A stretch of 64,000 bases of DNA from Symsagittifera roscoffensis (GCF_963678635.1 NC_087066.1:10568723-10632722), one strand, 5' to 3'. Counted from the stretch's first letter, positions 20,185 through 30,217 are shown. Notes: generated by a model not told the origin, from the letters alone. A program made the numbers and translations.

Positions 20185-22515
20185 ATGGAGCTTGATCTCG
20201 GCCAGAAGCTAAACAAAACTTATCTTGCCAGGAAAGAGTTGGAAACAAATTTTTTCGATTACCATGCCAAAATTACGGAATATATAAGTGCGAATGATAG
20301 ACCAGCTAAAATTGAAACGTACATATAAAAATCTAGCATTTGCTTATAAAAAATTATAGAGAAAAATGATGAGCTTAAATCTTTGTCTATGCACAGCAAC
20401 AACGCTGCTGAAACAATAAATCAACTTGAGTTTTACCTAGGATCTACCACTGCAAAACATGACGATGTATTAGGTCTAGCTAAAAATTACTTTTAAATTA
20501 AACATCAAGAGGACCAGGTAGCAACTGCACGAACCCCAACGCCAAGCGAATCCGTCCGTTCCAAGAAACCACTTTCACAGCGTTCTAAGATTGCATCAAT
20601 GACTTCGAGTGAGCGTCGAAGAGAGGCAGCCCTTGCAAAAATTAGACGCGAGGAAGTTGAACGCCAAGTAGAGGCTAAGCTTTGTTTGAAAAAAGCAAGA
20701 GATCCAGATTCAGTCGATGAAGGGTCAACTTGATCTTGATGTGGTTGTAGAGGAAAGCCGTCAAAAGCTAGCTGAAGCAACTATCGAAGAGGCTGAATAT
20801 CTGGAAGACGCCTCTGAAATTTGTGAACTTCGTCGTAGCAGATCGAAATTGGCAATGGCCATTCAGGAGAACCAAACGGAGGAAGACAGGACAAGAAGTT
20901 GGGTGAACTTTCAATTCCCAACTCAGGAGATAGTTCAGCCCGTGGCGTCAGTCGAAAGTGTCAATCTGGAACCAGCTTCCAAGTTCTTGTCATTTTCAAG
21001 TATTGAACCGCCTTTCAGTAGAAATCTGACGATGATTAATAACTCACATCCATTTGCTGATTATTTTGAAACCACGTGTATAAACTCACAGAGTGTTAAC
21101 GTCCCTCATACATCAAATACAAGTGTCAGCTTGCCAAATCCAAAGTTAAACAGTACGTATGTGCCACAGGAACAGCAACCTTTGACCAACCTATACAACT
21201 TCAACCCTTTGATGCAGAGTAGTTTTCATCATTCTAATATCCCGACGAGCTCAATGCCCATTGCTCAACAAACCTTTTTCCCAAGTAATTCCGCAAATTT
21301 TGTGTACCAACCACCTTTACCAACTAACGTTGGTCCTCTCAATCCTTCAACAGTCACCTTCTCCCCTAACTCATATTATGTCACACAGCCATCGAATGTT
21401 CAACCGTTCTCTAGCGGAGGAACAGCTTTTTATGTCGGTGATCCTAAAACTTTAGACGCCGCAATCTATTGAAAACCGCTGATGGCGCCTTATTCAAATG
21501 AGAACAAACAATATGGCCCATTTACATCCTCGGGCAGGAAACCAATCACAAATCAAGATCTAGCTGAAATCTTGACAATGAGCCAGAAAGGTCCCTTGCC
21601 TGAATGGAAATTGTCTTCTTTCGACGGAAATCCGTTGCAGTGGCCTGAATGGTTTGGTCAGTTCAAAAGTGCAATCGATGCAAAAATTTTAAGTGATGAT
21701 GTCAAACTGACATATCTCAAAAAACTCTCGTTTCAGGCAAAGCGAAGAATGCAATTGCCGAATTCCCTTACAGTGGAGTATTCTACAAGGACGCTTTGAA
21801 AACTCTAGAGAGGAAATTTGGACAACCACAGACGATTGTGGCAGCTCATCTTGAAAAACTTTCGAATTTTCCACCTCTCAAAATGCACAATTCAGAAGCA
21901 TTATCAGTTTCGCTTCCTGTATATCCAGTCTTGTCACAGTTTTAAAATCGTTTGGATATGAGTATGACTTGAAGAGTACATCCGTTTTGAATCAAGTTAT
22001 TTAAAAATTGCCTCCAAATATGAAAGAGTCATGGTCTCTCCACTCTGTAAAGAAACGTTGGAGACAGCCAACCGTTTTAGACTTTAATGATTGGCTCCGC
22101 GACAAGGCTGAGGCACATGAACTAATGCGTGTGAGTCAGAATAAGTCACGACCTGAGGAGACTCCAAAGACCGGTTTCCATAAACCACCTAAGAAAGTTT
22201 TTGCCGCTGCTTCAAAGGTTGAAAAACCATTTTATACTCCGTGCCTCCAGTGCAAGGGTAAACACTAACTCTGGAGTTGTTCTGTGTTTAAGGAAAAGAC
22301 CCCAACTCAACGAACTCAATTCTCCGCACAAAATAGGTTGTATTTTGCTTGCTTTCAACCTGACCACATGTTCCGAAAATGCCCTAAAGCCCGCAAATGC
22401 ACTAAGCCTGATTGTGAAAGCACCCATAATGTCTTGTTACATGGTGCTGAGAAAGTTTTCAGCGTAAGGTCTGCAAACAAAGAGTTAAGCAATAGCAATA
22501 ATGCAAGCCATTCGA
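20185..22515 (+). pseudogene. gag of the BEL element, multiply broken
   Basis: The ATG at 20185 begins MELDLGQKLNKTYLARKELE, a coiled N-terminal region with stops near 20326 and 20353. A frame change near 20715 leads to the frame open to 21472, then a TGA (21470-21472). The same frame resumes and contains the capsid core (LPEWKLSSFDGNPLQWPEWF), typical of the DUF1759 family. Further frame changes occur near 21735 and 21895, with stops at about 22003 and 22266. The zinc knuckle lies around 22335-22380 (LYFACFQPDHMFRKC). Its first Cys position is Tyr, so a zinc ligand is lost. Overall there are three frame changes and at least five stops. Confidence 0.88.
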
Positions 22516-22559
22516 AGTCAAACAGTACAGCCCCGCCGAACCGGAATAAGCCGCAAACT

Positions 22560-23000
22560 TCGTCATCGAACGTAGCCGGTTCGCCGTCTTACATGAAACT
22601 AACGGGACTCCTTCCTGTGCTTCAATTGGAAATAAGTTCACACACAGATGTGACCACTGCTCTTGTAATGTGCGATTCCTGTTGTACCCACTCATGGGTC
22701 TCGGCGGGCCTAGCACATTGTTTAAATTTAACTGTCCAAAAGCTAGTTATTCTGGTAAACGGCTTCAATTCGAAGGAATCCGTTCCCACGCAACAAGTCG
22801 AAGTGAATGTTTCTGCCAAATTCGACCACCATGAATACTCGTTCAGGGATACGCCGTTTGAAAGACAGTTTGAATGTTGATTCCGAAACCATTGACGTTA
22901 CCATTCTCCAAGACAGGTTTCTACATCTGCAGCCAATTAAACCTATTGTCTACAACTATTCCGACGTTGAGATGATTTTAGGGCAGGATGTCTTTCATGC
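22560..23000 (+). pseudogene. aspartic protease (DUF1758-like) of the BEL element
   Basis: The frame reads GLLPVLQLEI, then TTALVMCDSCCTHSWVSAGL, in which the Asp of CDS is the expected catalytic residue. It runs into the stop at 22878-22880. The homologous reading shifts frame near 22870 and continues with LQPIKPIVYNYSDVEMILGQ and DVFHAIKPLEY, the C-terminal half of the retropepsin-like fold. It would cleave the Gag-Pol polyprotein. One frameshift breaks it. Confidence 0.8.
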
Positions 23001-23029
23001 AATCAAGCCTCTCGAATACTTCAAAGACG

Positions 23030-24100
23030 AAATCAAAACACTCCTGTGTCGCTGTCCGTATGCCCATTGGCTGGGTTCTCAGTGGCCCACTTCCATCACC
23101 AATTGGTGTTCGAGCCACCACTTTCAAGTGCAATGTTGAAGACGTAGCACTTGCTGACCAAGTGAAGAAATGGTACGAGCTGGAGTCGTATGGCACGTTT
23201 AAACAAGCAGATCCCGGTTCCTCAGCTGATAAACTGGCACAAAAAATTCTTGACTCTACCACGATTCATGATGGCAGCCGTTATATTGTCGGAATGCTCT
23301 GGGCTGATGACAACATTCATCTTCCCGATAACTTTTACGCTTCGTTAGTCCAGTTTAAGTCTCTTGAAAAGCGTCTAGAGAAAGATTTAAACCTGAAAAC
23401 TCAATACGCATCAGATATCCGAAGTGATGGCGAGAAGGGTTACGTAGTCCCGGTTAGCCCTCACGACTCAAAAAACCGTTCAGACCGAGAATGGTACGTA
23501 CCGCAACACCCAGTTTTAAATCCGAACAAACCCGGCAAAGTTCGGCGCGTTTTAAACGGTGCTTCTAGGTTTCACGGAAATTCACTGAATAACTCCCTTC
23601 TCGTCGGCCACGATCTGCTTCAGAACCTTTTATTCGTTTTAATGCGCTTCCGCGAGCACAAATACGCAATTTCCGCAGATATCGAAGGCATGTTTATGCA
23701 GGTCGGCTTACTAGAAAGCGATCAACATTCCTTGCGTTTTTTGTGGCGGGAGGACCCCACATCAGATGTGGGTGTATTTCAATGTACAAGGCATTTATTT
23801 GGAGCGAAAGATTCTCCGACATGTGCTAACTATGCTCTTCGCCGAACAGCCGTCGATAACCAAGATCGTTACCCCGATGCCGCTTACGCCGTGCTAAACA
23901 ACTTTTACATGGATGACTACCTTGGGTCTGTGAAAAACCCAGAAACTGCTTTATTGTTAAGTCGCAGTTTAGTTGAACTGCTTAAGTTGGGTGGGTTTAA
24001 TCTTACAAAATTTATAAGCAACGTTCCCAATTTGTCTTCGAAACTAAATCCCCTAAGACCAGCGCTAACAACAGTAAGGAAATTATTACCGCTGCGATTA
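23030..24100 (+). pseudogene. reverse transcriptase of the BEL element
   Basis: After a frame change near 23035, a frame runs from RMPIGWVLSGPLPS to 24157. It holds VRRVLNGASRFHGNSLNNSL, then ISADIEGMFMQVGL (first catalytic Asp), FGAKDSPTCANYALR and the catalytic box FYMDDYLGS (Met in the second position, near 23905-23920). This is the Pao-type RT. The last sensible residues are LGGFNLTKFISN; an extra base near 24050 then shifts the reading to the next frame. Confidence 0.93.
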
Positions 24101-24879
24101 ATCCGGAAAACGTTCTCGGTCTCAAATGGGATCACGTCACCAATACGTTGGTTGTGAGCAGAGGAGTCAACTGCGAACTCAAAGACTCTGTTACGCAGCG
24201 ATCGGTCTTTAGTTTTATGTCCTCCGTGTTCAACCCCATAGGTCTTGTCGCCCCGTATACCGCACGCGCACGTTTGCTACTGAAAGATATCTGGAGATTG
24301 AGTGGCCAACAGTGGGACGACCCACTGCCAATTGAGTTGTGCCGCAGATTCACTGAATGGCACTCTGGCTTGCCAGTTTTAGGGCAGCTCAAAATACCTC
24401 GTTGCTATTTTGACTTCTCAGTAGATGAGGTTGAGCTGCACATGTTCGGTGATACCTCATTGGACGTTTTCTGTTCTGTAGCATTCCTTCGAGCTCAGAA
24501 AAACGCCTGTTCCAAATGTCAACTAGCGTTTGTTTTCGGTAAAGCAAGAGTAGCCCCGATGAAGATGCTTTCAATTCCGAAGTTGGAACTTCAGGCTGCG
24601 CTTCTTGCCAGTCGCCTGAAGGATGATATCGAGAAAGCTCTGACACTGAGTATTTCCAAAGTGTTCATGTGGACTGACAGCACAACAGTCCTTCAGTGGT
24701 TGAACTCGACAAGCAAATAGCCCGTGTTTGTAGCCAATCGAGTAGCCGAGATTCTGGAGTCAACATCAATTGACCAATGGTTCCATGTTTTGAGTTGAGA
24801 CAACCCCGCTGACGCCGGAACTAGAAGTATTACTGCTGACTCCCTCAAGCAAAGCAGTTGGATAAACGGCCCTTCCTTT
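24055..24879 (+). pseudogene. RNase H / Peptidase A17 region of the BEL element
   Basis: The frame resumes with NPENVLGLKWDHVTNTLVV and FSFMSSVFNPIGLVAPY, the conserved start of the A17 region. It continues with KMLSIPKLELQAALLASRL and WTDSTTVLQWLNS, where the TDS Asp belongs to the RNase H active site. A TAG at 24718-24720 and a TGA at 24796-24798 interrupt the same frame: sense residues PVFVANRVAEIL and DNPADAGTR continue around them. Both stops look like single-base changes. The frame then leads directly into the integrase. Confidence 0.88.
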
Positions 24880-26508
24880 TTGAAAACTTCTGATTGGCCT
24901 TTCAATCCAAATAGGGAAGATACTGACAAACTTCGCCTAGATGGTCCGGTCTACGATCTAAACGAGGGTTTAGAGGTCTCTTCCAATTTTCCGTGCACTG
25001 CAGTTTCGACTGACTTTGCCTTCCCTTGGGAAGAATATAGCTCGTTCTCCAAAATAAAGCGACTGGTCGCATACATGTTGAGACTCTCACCTAAGCATAG
25101 ACATTTCAGATCACCAGATAAGGCCATAATTGATCCAGCAGAACTTTTCATTTCAGAGGAAAAACTTTTGCAACTTTTGCAGTTAGAGTCATTCCCAGCT
25201 GTAAGTAAACAATTAGTAGCTGGAAAATATGTGAAAACATCGAGCCGTAAATCATCGTATTTGCCTTTTATCGGGCCGAACGGTTTAATTAGATCTACCG
25301 GCCGTATCCAACGTCTCTCTGCAACCGCATTCGAAACTCGCCATCCAATAATTTTGGATAGCCGCCATCGCCTAATCCGATTGTTTCTCCGTTTTCATCA
25401 CATTAAGCACAAACATCAATCAGTCGACTACCTTCGTTCCGTCATTCATCAGCAATTTGTTGTACTACGCTTAAGATCTACACTAAGAGCTATTGAAACA
25501 CATTTCGTGTGCTGTAGAAAGCGAAAAGCGAAAACCGTTACTCCAATGATGTCTGACCTTCCCGCGGAGCGTCTAGGTTACCGCCAGCCACCGTTCTCGA
25601 ACTGCGGCGTCGATTATCTTGGACCATTTCATGTAACCATTCGGCGATCTTCCGAGAAACGCTGGGGTTTTCTATTTACTTGCTTAACGACTCGCGCAAT
25701 TCACATTGAGTTGGTTTCATCCATGGACACAAGTTCATGTGTGATGGCTATCGAGCGCTTTATTTCTAGGCGAGGAACACCCTCAATAATTTGGTCGGAC
25801 AACGGAACAAACTTTGTAGGAGCCGAAAAAGAGCTCCTTCTGTGCATCAAAAATTCGAACGCAGAAGCTCCACTGTCGCTCTTACACAAAAGAATTAATT
25901 GGAAGTATAATCCGCCAAGTGCACCACATCAAGGTGGAGCATGGGAGCGAATGGTGCGCAGTTGTAAGTGTGTGTTTTATGCAATCTTAGGGTCAAGAAA
26001 GTTGACTGAAGAGATTTTGAACACAACTATGTGCCTAGTTGAAGGTTCACTAAACGCCCGTCCACTCACTCCCGTTTCTGACGACCCCGATAGTCTTGAG
26101 GCTTTGACGCCGAATCATTTTCTCTTAGGTCAGCACAGTCTAACGTTTCCGTCTCTAAGGTCGAGTGAAAACTATTCTCACTCTAAACGCTATGCCCGTG
26201 CGCAGTCGTACGCAAACGCAATTTGGCAGTGGTGGTTAAGTGAGTACGTCCCTACACTCAATAAAAGAGTTAAGTGGCATGCTCCTCCCGAATACTCTTT
26301 GAAAACGGAAGATATGGTGTGGTTAGTTGAATCCACTAGCCCTAGGGGCCACTACCCACTAGCACGCATAATGTCGCTAAACTACGGCAAAGACAACACC
26401 GCCCGCTCCGCAAACCTAAGGACCGTTTCCGGAAACTACACTCGGCCGCTCGTTAAGCTCGTTCCGGTTCTCGCTCCTTCGGGGGTGGAGGATGTTAATG
26501 CTACATAG
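24880..26508 (+). CDS. integrase and DUF5641 region of the BEL element, open frame
   Basis: This is 542 codons without a stop. The zinc-binding part has HHIKHKHQSVDYL; the following FVCCRKRKAK seems to have lost the first Cys of a CxxC pair. The core has FSNCGVDYLGPF (Asp 1), IIWSDNGTNFVGA (Asp 2) and SAPHQGGAWERMV (Glu), with 49 residues between the second Asp and the Glu, as in BEL integrases. The end carries the DUF5641 domain (WHAPPEYSLKTEDMVWLVES, then LRTVSGNYTRPLVKLVPV). It is the C-terminal part of a Gag-Pol polyprotein, not an independent gene; the initiator Met shown is only the first after upstream stops. Its stop lies 14-16 bases inside the 3' LTR. Confidence 0.93.
   Translation: MKTSDWPFNPNREDTDKLRLDGPVYDLNEGLEVSSNFPCTAVSTDFAFPWEEYSSFSKIKRLVAYMLRLSPKHRHFRSPDKAIIDPAELFISEEKLLQLLQLESFPAVSKQLVAGKYVKTSSRKSSYLPFIGPNGLIRSTGRIQRLSATAFETRHPIILDSRHRLIRLFLRFHHIKHKHQSVDYLRSVIHQQFVVLRLRSTLRAIETHFVCCRKRKAKTVTPMMSDLPAERLGYRQPPFSNCGVDYLGPFHVTIRRSSEKRWGFLFTCLTTRAIHIELVSSMDTSSCVMAIERFISRRGTPSIIWSDNGTNFVGAEKELLLCIKNSNAEAPLSLLHKRINWKYNPPSAPHQGGAWERMVRSCKCVFYAILGSRKLTEEILNTTMCLVEGSLNARPLTPVSDDPDSLEALTPNHFLLGQHSLTFPSLRSSENYSHSKRYARAQSYANAIWQWWLSEYVPTLNKRVKWHAPPEYSLKTEDMVWLVESTSPRGHYPLARIMSLNYGKDNTARSANLRTVSGNYTRPLVKLVPVLAPSGVEDVNAT
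26481..26492 (+). other. polypurine tract of the BEL element
   Basis: The sequence gggggtggagga immediately precedes the TGTTAATG start of the 3' LTR, with a single T inside the purine run. It is also coding, within the last residues of pol. Confidence 0.75.
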
Positions 26509-26961
26509 CATTAAAGTATGAAAGTATAGTATAAAGCCAGTATAGTTGCTTAGCAATATCAGCTATATAGCTCAGCGTATACATAGTGCGTTCCGGGGAG
26601 TTCGGCGTGGGTTCGATTCTCACCTAAGTCGTTTCATTTGAGAATCCTATTTGAGCCAAACCTGAGAGAACATAAAATGCTAATATTTTAATCGCTTCAA
26701 AATTGGTTTGCAATTGAGTTTCCGTTAATTGAACTGCGTGAACTAAGTATGAACTCATTGTGAAAAAACACATATATCACACAAATCAGGGCATGAATAA
26801 GCCCACTTTTTAACTTGATACGTGTAATGTTGTTGCTAATTCCGTGCAATAAAAAATTACTAAAACTCGCCGTTGATTGATGATTGATTCTCTTGAATTA
26901 TTAAACCGATTCTGTTCCTGTTTTTATAAGTTATAAAAAAGTTATAAAAAAGGCCAGAATA
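26493..26961 (+). repeat. BEL/Pao 3' LTR, 469 bp
   Basis: It matches 17578-18037 at about 96-97 percent by eye, with the same ends. The first bases also encode the last residues of pol. Confidence 0.95.
26568..26620 (+). promoter_or_regulatory. tRNA-like Pol III A and B boxes in the 3' LTR
   Basis: The A box TAGCTCAGCGT (26568-26578) and the B box GGTTCGATTCT (26610-26620) both fit the Pol III internal promoter consensus. Their starts are 42 bases apart, which is within the range of tRNA genes. The T-arm can pair, but the acceptor arm cannot. Confidence 0.55.
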
Positions 26962-27199
26962 TAAAACCACTCGTTAAACTATAAAATTCATGTTTGTTTC
27001 AGGTGGGGGAAGGAAATAGAGCCTTCTCGTAGCCTAATCAGTCCTTATGTCAATTTTCACAACAATCGAACAATCTGAAAAAAGTTTCTATTGGTAAATA
27101 TTTGCAGGTGGGGGGGGGGGGAGGAGAAAGAGCCAAAAGAACATACTGTTTTCTAGCTCTGCAGTTTCAAAAAAATTTTTGATAATAATATGGTTTCTT

Positions 27200-27399
27200 G
27201 GCTCTTCTTCCTTTTCCCCCCACCTGCAATTTTTTACATATAAATTTATTGACGGCATTGTCCGATTGTTAGGAAAATTTACATACAGACTAATTAGGCC
27301 CCGATAAACATATTTGGTTGTCATACTCAACCTCGTAAAACCACTCGTTACACTAATATATTGAAGCTCGTATGAAGTGGGGTGAAAGGAAAAAGAGCC
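27200..27399. mobile_element. GGCTCTTTT-family MITE, 200 bp, perfect TSD
   Basis: The ends are ggctcttcttccttttcccc and, in reverse, ggctctttttcctttcacccc. The identical 8-mers ggtttctt lie at 27192-27199 and 27400-27407. This is the best-defined copy of the family. The interior contains ttgtccgattgtt, gactaattaggcc and accactcgtta. A duplication of 8 bp is typical of hAT-like, P or Merlin transposition. Confidence 0.92.
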
Positions 27400-27572
27400 G
27401 GTTTCTTTCATGGTAAAGATCTTAACCCATACAGTGTTTAGTTTTTTTTTTGTATTTGTTGTGGGGCAATGAAGGAAAGAGGAGTATGTTTTTGCTCTTT
27501 CACACATATGCTTTCACGACAAGGCAAGAATGAAAATGGAAAAATAAGAACGCATGATTGACAAAAGAAATC

Positions 27573-27771
27573 GGGTCTTTTTCCTTTTCCCCCCACCTGC
27601 AAATTTTTACCTAAAAATTTGTTGGCCACATTGTCCGATTGTTTTGAAAACTTACATACAGACAAAAAGGCCACGACAAACATATTTGGTCTTCATATTC
27701 AACCTCGCAAAACCACTCGTTACATTAATATGTTGAAGCTCGTGTGAGGTGGGGGAAAAGGAGAAAGAGCC
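27573..27771. mobile_element. GGCTCTTTT-family MITE, 199 bp
   Basis: The ends are gggtctttttccttttcccc and ggaaaaggagaaagagcc. The flanks aagaaatc and aaaaaatc agree at 7 of 8 positions. The interior matches the copy at 27200 throughout. Confidence 0.87.
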
Positions 27772-27866
27772 AAAAAATCATTTGCATAGTTTCGCCCACT
27801 TTTCGCAACTTTGCGAACTCTTTTTTTTGAAAGAAGCCCGATTACAGCAATTGAAAGAGCAAAAAC

Positions 27867-28038
27867 TGCTCTTTTTCCTTTTCCCTCACATGCATATTTT
27901 TACGAGTAAAACTACTGTTCCCACCAACCGATAAACAAGCAAATTGGCATGCGGACTAATCGGGCCATGACAAACATATTTGGTGTAAAACCACTCATTA
28001 AATCAAAAATACGAGGTGGGGGTGAAGGAAAAAGAGCA
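27867..28038. mobile_element. GGCTCTTTT-family MITE, 172 bp, perfect TSD
   Basis: The ends are tgctctttttccttttccc and ggtgaaggaaaaagagca. Identical 8-mers gcaaaaac flank it (27859-27866 and 28039-28046). It is shorter than the 200-bp copies by an internal deletion. Confidence 0.88.
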
Positions 28039-28151
28039 GCAAAAACAAAAAGAAAGAGCAAAACATACTCTTCAACAGTTAAAACTTAGTTGAAGATGGC
28101 CTCGGGGAAAAGAGCCGCACTCGGGCACCTCCTATAATTACAAAAAAAACT

Positions 28152-28367
28152 GGCTCAATAAAAGTTTCCCCCCTTTCAAAATATCGAGTCTTATGTTTGT
28201 TTTATGTGTTCTTACGGCTAATTGCGTAATGTTACGCTGTAAAATATGAAGAACAAATCTGTTCACAGTTGTCGATTTGTTCACCACGCCAAATTTTATT
28301 GCATTATGACGACGTTAAGTAGGCTTTTCAAAACTGAATTTGAAAAGGGGGAAACTGGAAAAGAGCC
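28152..28367. mobile_element. GGCTCTTTT-family MITE, second subfamily
   Basis: The ends are ggctcaataaaagtttcccc and ggggaaactggaaaagagcc. The flanks aaaaaact and aaatagct match at 6 of 8. The interior (gttcaccacgcc, aattttattgcat) is the reverse complement of the interior of 28645-28858. The following piece, 28368-28547, is a headless copy of the subfamily seen at 11671. Confidence 0.7.
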
Positions 28368-28644
28368 AAATAGCTGTTCAAAAACTTTTCACATGGCGTT
28401 TAAGATGAAAAAAAAATTGTAAAAACTTATTCGCCTGTTCACTCTGACACTTTCTAAAGCAGTTTAACATGAACAGTCATTTTAACTTGACTTTCAGATT
28501 TTTAATTTCGAAAAAGTCAAAGTGGGTGGGGAAACGGGATTAGAGTGAGATTCTGCTATAACTAGCATTGGAATAAAAAACCCAAAGATGCAGAACGACC
28601 CGGTTGACGTCCATAAAAGAAAAATGCTTGTCATATAATTTCAT

Positions 28645-28858
28645 GGCTCTTTTCCAGTTCCCCCTTTCAAAATCAATTTTGAAAAGTTTATATAACATTG
28701 TCATATTGCAATGAATTTTGGCGTGGTGAACAAATCGACAATTGTGATCAAATTTGTTTTTCATACTGTACAGCGTAATATGACGCATTTAGCCGTAATA
28801 ACACGTAAAACAAACATAAAACTCGGTTTTTTGAAAGAAGGGGAACTGGAAAAAAGCC
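28645..28858. mobile_element. GGCTCTTTT-family MITE, second subfamily, tandem partner 1
   Basis: The ends are ggctcttttccagttcccc and ggggaactggaaaaaagcc. It is followed after six bases (aatttc) by another copy. The 8-mer aatttcat stands on its left (28637-28644). Confidence 0.85.
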
Positions 28859-28864
28859 AATTTC

Positions 28865-29085
28865 GGCTCTTTTCCTGTCCCCCCCCCCATTGCTTTTTTC
28901 TGAAATTCATTAGATGAAAGTCTATTTAAAATGACTTTTTATGTTTTAAACTGCATTAAAACGTGTCAGCGTGAACAAGTGAACAAATTTGTACAGCATT
29001 TTTAACATGCAAATTGCCGTGTGAACAATTTATGAACAGGTTTGTTTTGTAATTTTACGAGGGGGTTGGAAACTGGAAAAGAGCC
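28865..29085. mobile_element. GGCTCTTTT-family MITE, tandem partner 2
   Basis: The ends are ggctcttttcctgtcccc and ggttggaaactggaaaagagcc without its first bases. The 8-mer aatttcat follows it at 29088-29095, matching the left flank of partner 1. Both may therefore have arrived in one target site one after the other. Confidence 0.8.
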
Positions 29086-29715
29086 CCAATTTCATTTATG
29101 GCGACTATGGAACAAATGCTTATTCATACAAAATTTAAAAACTTTTTTAATCATTTTTAGAGAAATACTTCTGTTCTATTTCCATCTTTTGAGTCATTCT
29201 ACTCAACAAAAACATATTTTTAATTTTGGTAAAAAAATGCTTATCATAATTTTTTCATATATGAAAATTGTATGATAAGGATTTTGTTTATACAAAAAAT
29301 AAAATCTTCAAAATCAATTTAACGATGTTTCTGGATGAATTTACATGAGTTTAAAGAAAACTTTATTGAAAGAATGCATTTTGACTCTCAAAAACATGAT
29401 TTTAATTTTGCTCAAAAAATGCTTATCATATAATTTTCAGATATGAAAATTGTATGACATGCGCGGTTTTTCATAAGCAAAAACACAAATCTGATGTAAA
29501 AAAACTTTTAATACCTTTTTTGATTGCAAGCTTGCTTTTGTGCTCAATTATCAATTTTGCGGAAAAAAAATTGCATGCAAAGTTTGATTTTTTGTGTTTA
29601 TAACGAAGTCCGGGATGAGTTTTTCACCCAGAAAAATCCAAAAATCACAAAAAATGTGTTTTTTTTGGCTCTTTTTTCTGAAAAGTTTGAAAAGCATTTG
29701 AAAAGTTTTGCAGGT

Positions 29716-29737
29716 GGGGGGGGGGGGGGGGGGGGGG
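29716..29737 (+). repeat. poly-G run of about 22 bases
   Basis: An unbroken G run follows caggt and precedes aaggaaaaagagtc, the terminus of a partial GGCTCTTTT-family MITE (29668-29751). The run is an expansion of the G-rich part of that terminus. Its exact length should be regarded as uncertain. Confidence 0.85.
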
Positions 29738-30142
29738 AAGGAAAAAGAGTCGTTTTTTTTTGTAAACACGATTATGATTTTTTTATTTCCTTTAATAAAA
29801 TATAAATAAATTTGTAAAAAAAACAGGCCTTTTTTTCTCAACTACCAAAATTTTCAAACCAAAAATTATCTAGCCATATACAAAAAATTACTTTTTTGAT
29901 ATAATTCCATGTGAAAATGTAAAAAATAAGGTAGTTGGCAAAAATCGCCAAGTGCAGTTTATCTGCGAGGTAACTGCCAGTTACACTCTGGGTTTTCTTA
30001 TGACAAAAAGTCCAGGGTCCAGTTCTTATGACAACAAAATTTCAAAACAACTTTTTTTGGTATTTTCATTTATGGAAAACACAATTATCATACAATTTCT
30101 TAGTATGGAGAAAATGCCTAGCATAGTGTTTCATAGCAAAGA

Positions 30143-30217
30143 AAAATGCTTATCATGCTATTTTCATAGTATTTTTTTGGTCTATGAAATAGAATGAAGT
30201 AGTTTGATAAGCATTTT
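30143..30217. repeat. hairpin with 13-bp arms
   Basis: The arms aaaatgcttatca (30143-30155) and tgataagcatttt (30205-30217) are perfect complements. The loop also contains ttttcatag and ctatgaaat, which extend the pairing. Confidence 0.75.

Larger units (their letters stand above)
17578..26961 (+). mobile_element. BEL/Pao LTR retrotransposon, 9.4 kb, decayed
   Basis: Two LTRs of 460 and 469 bp begin TGTTAATG and end CCAGAATA. They are flanked by the 5-bp duplication taaaa (17573-17577 and 26962-26966), the size usual for BEL elements. The domain order is gag with zinc knuckle, DUF1758-type protease, RT with YMDDY box, RNase H/A17 region, integrase and DUF5641. I count roughly a dozen and a half LTR substitutions and small indels, about 3-4 percent divergence. 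Gag and protease are broken many times; the integrase frame is open. Confidence 0.96.
17232..27023. mobile_element. second-layer GGCTCTTTT-family MITE, interrupted
   Basis: It starts ggctctttttccttccccc and ends with ggaaggaaatagagcc. Its body (ttgtccgattgtcatgaaaa, gactaattaggcc, then accactcgtta) matches 27200-27399 in direct order. The possible target copies cataggct (17224-17231) and cgtagcct (27028-27035) agree at 6 of 8 positions, with four extra bases before the right copy. It contains the MITE at 17353 and the BEL element. Confidence 0.65.
17145..27134. mobile_element. outermost GGCTCTTTT-family MITE, interrupted
   Basis: The left part (17145-17231: gtgtaacgagtgattttac, then tttgtcatagg) and the right part (27028-27134: agcctaatcag, then ggagaaagagcc) together match the reverse complement of the intact copy at 27200-27399. 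The flanks aaaagaac at 17137-17144 and 27135-27142 are identical 8-mers, as expected for its target-site duplication. The first bases of the left terminus (ggctctt) appear lost. About 9.8 kb of later insertions separate the two halves. Confidence 0.65.

Noticed and set aside
27088-27507. 139-codon frame on the - strand
   Set aside because: It spans two MITE termini and a G run; the proline stretch comes from the poly-G/C tract.
29524-29841. Two overlapping frames with poly-Gly or poly-Pro
   Set aside because: Translation of the 22-base G run and flanking MITE; not a gene.
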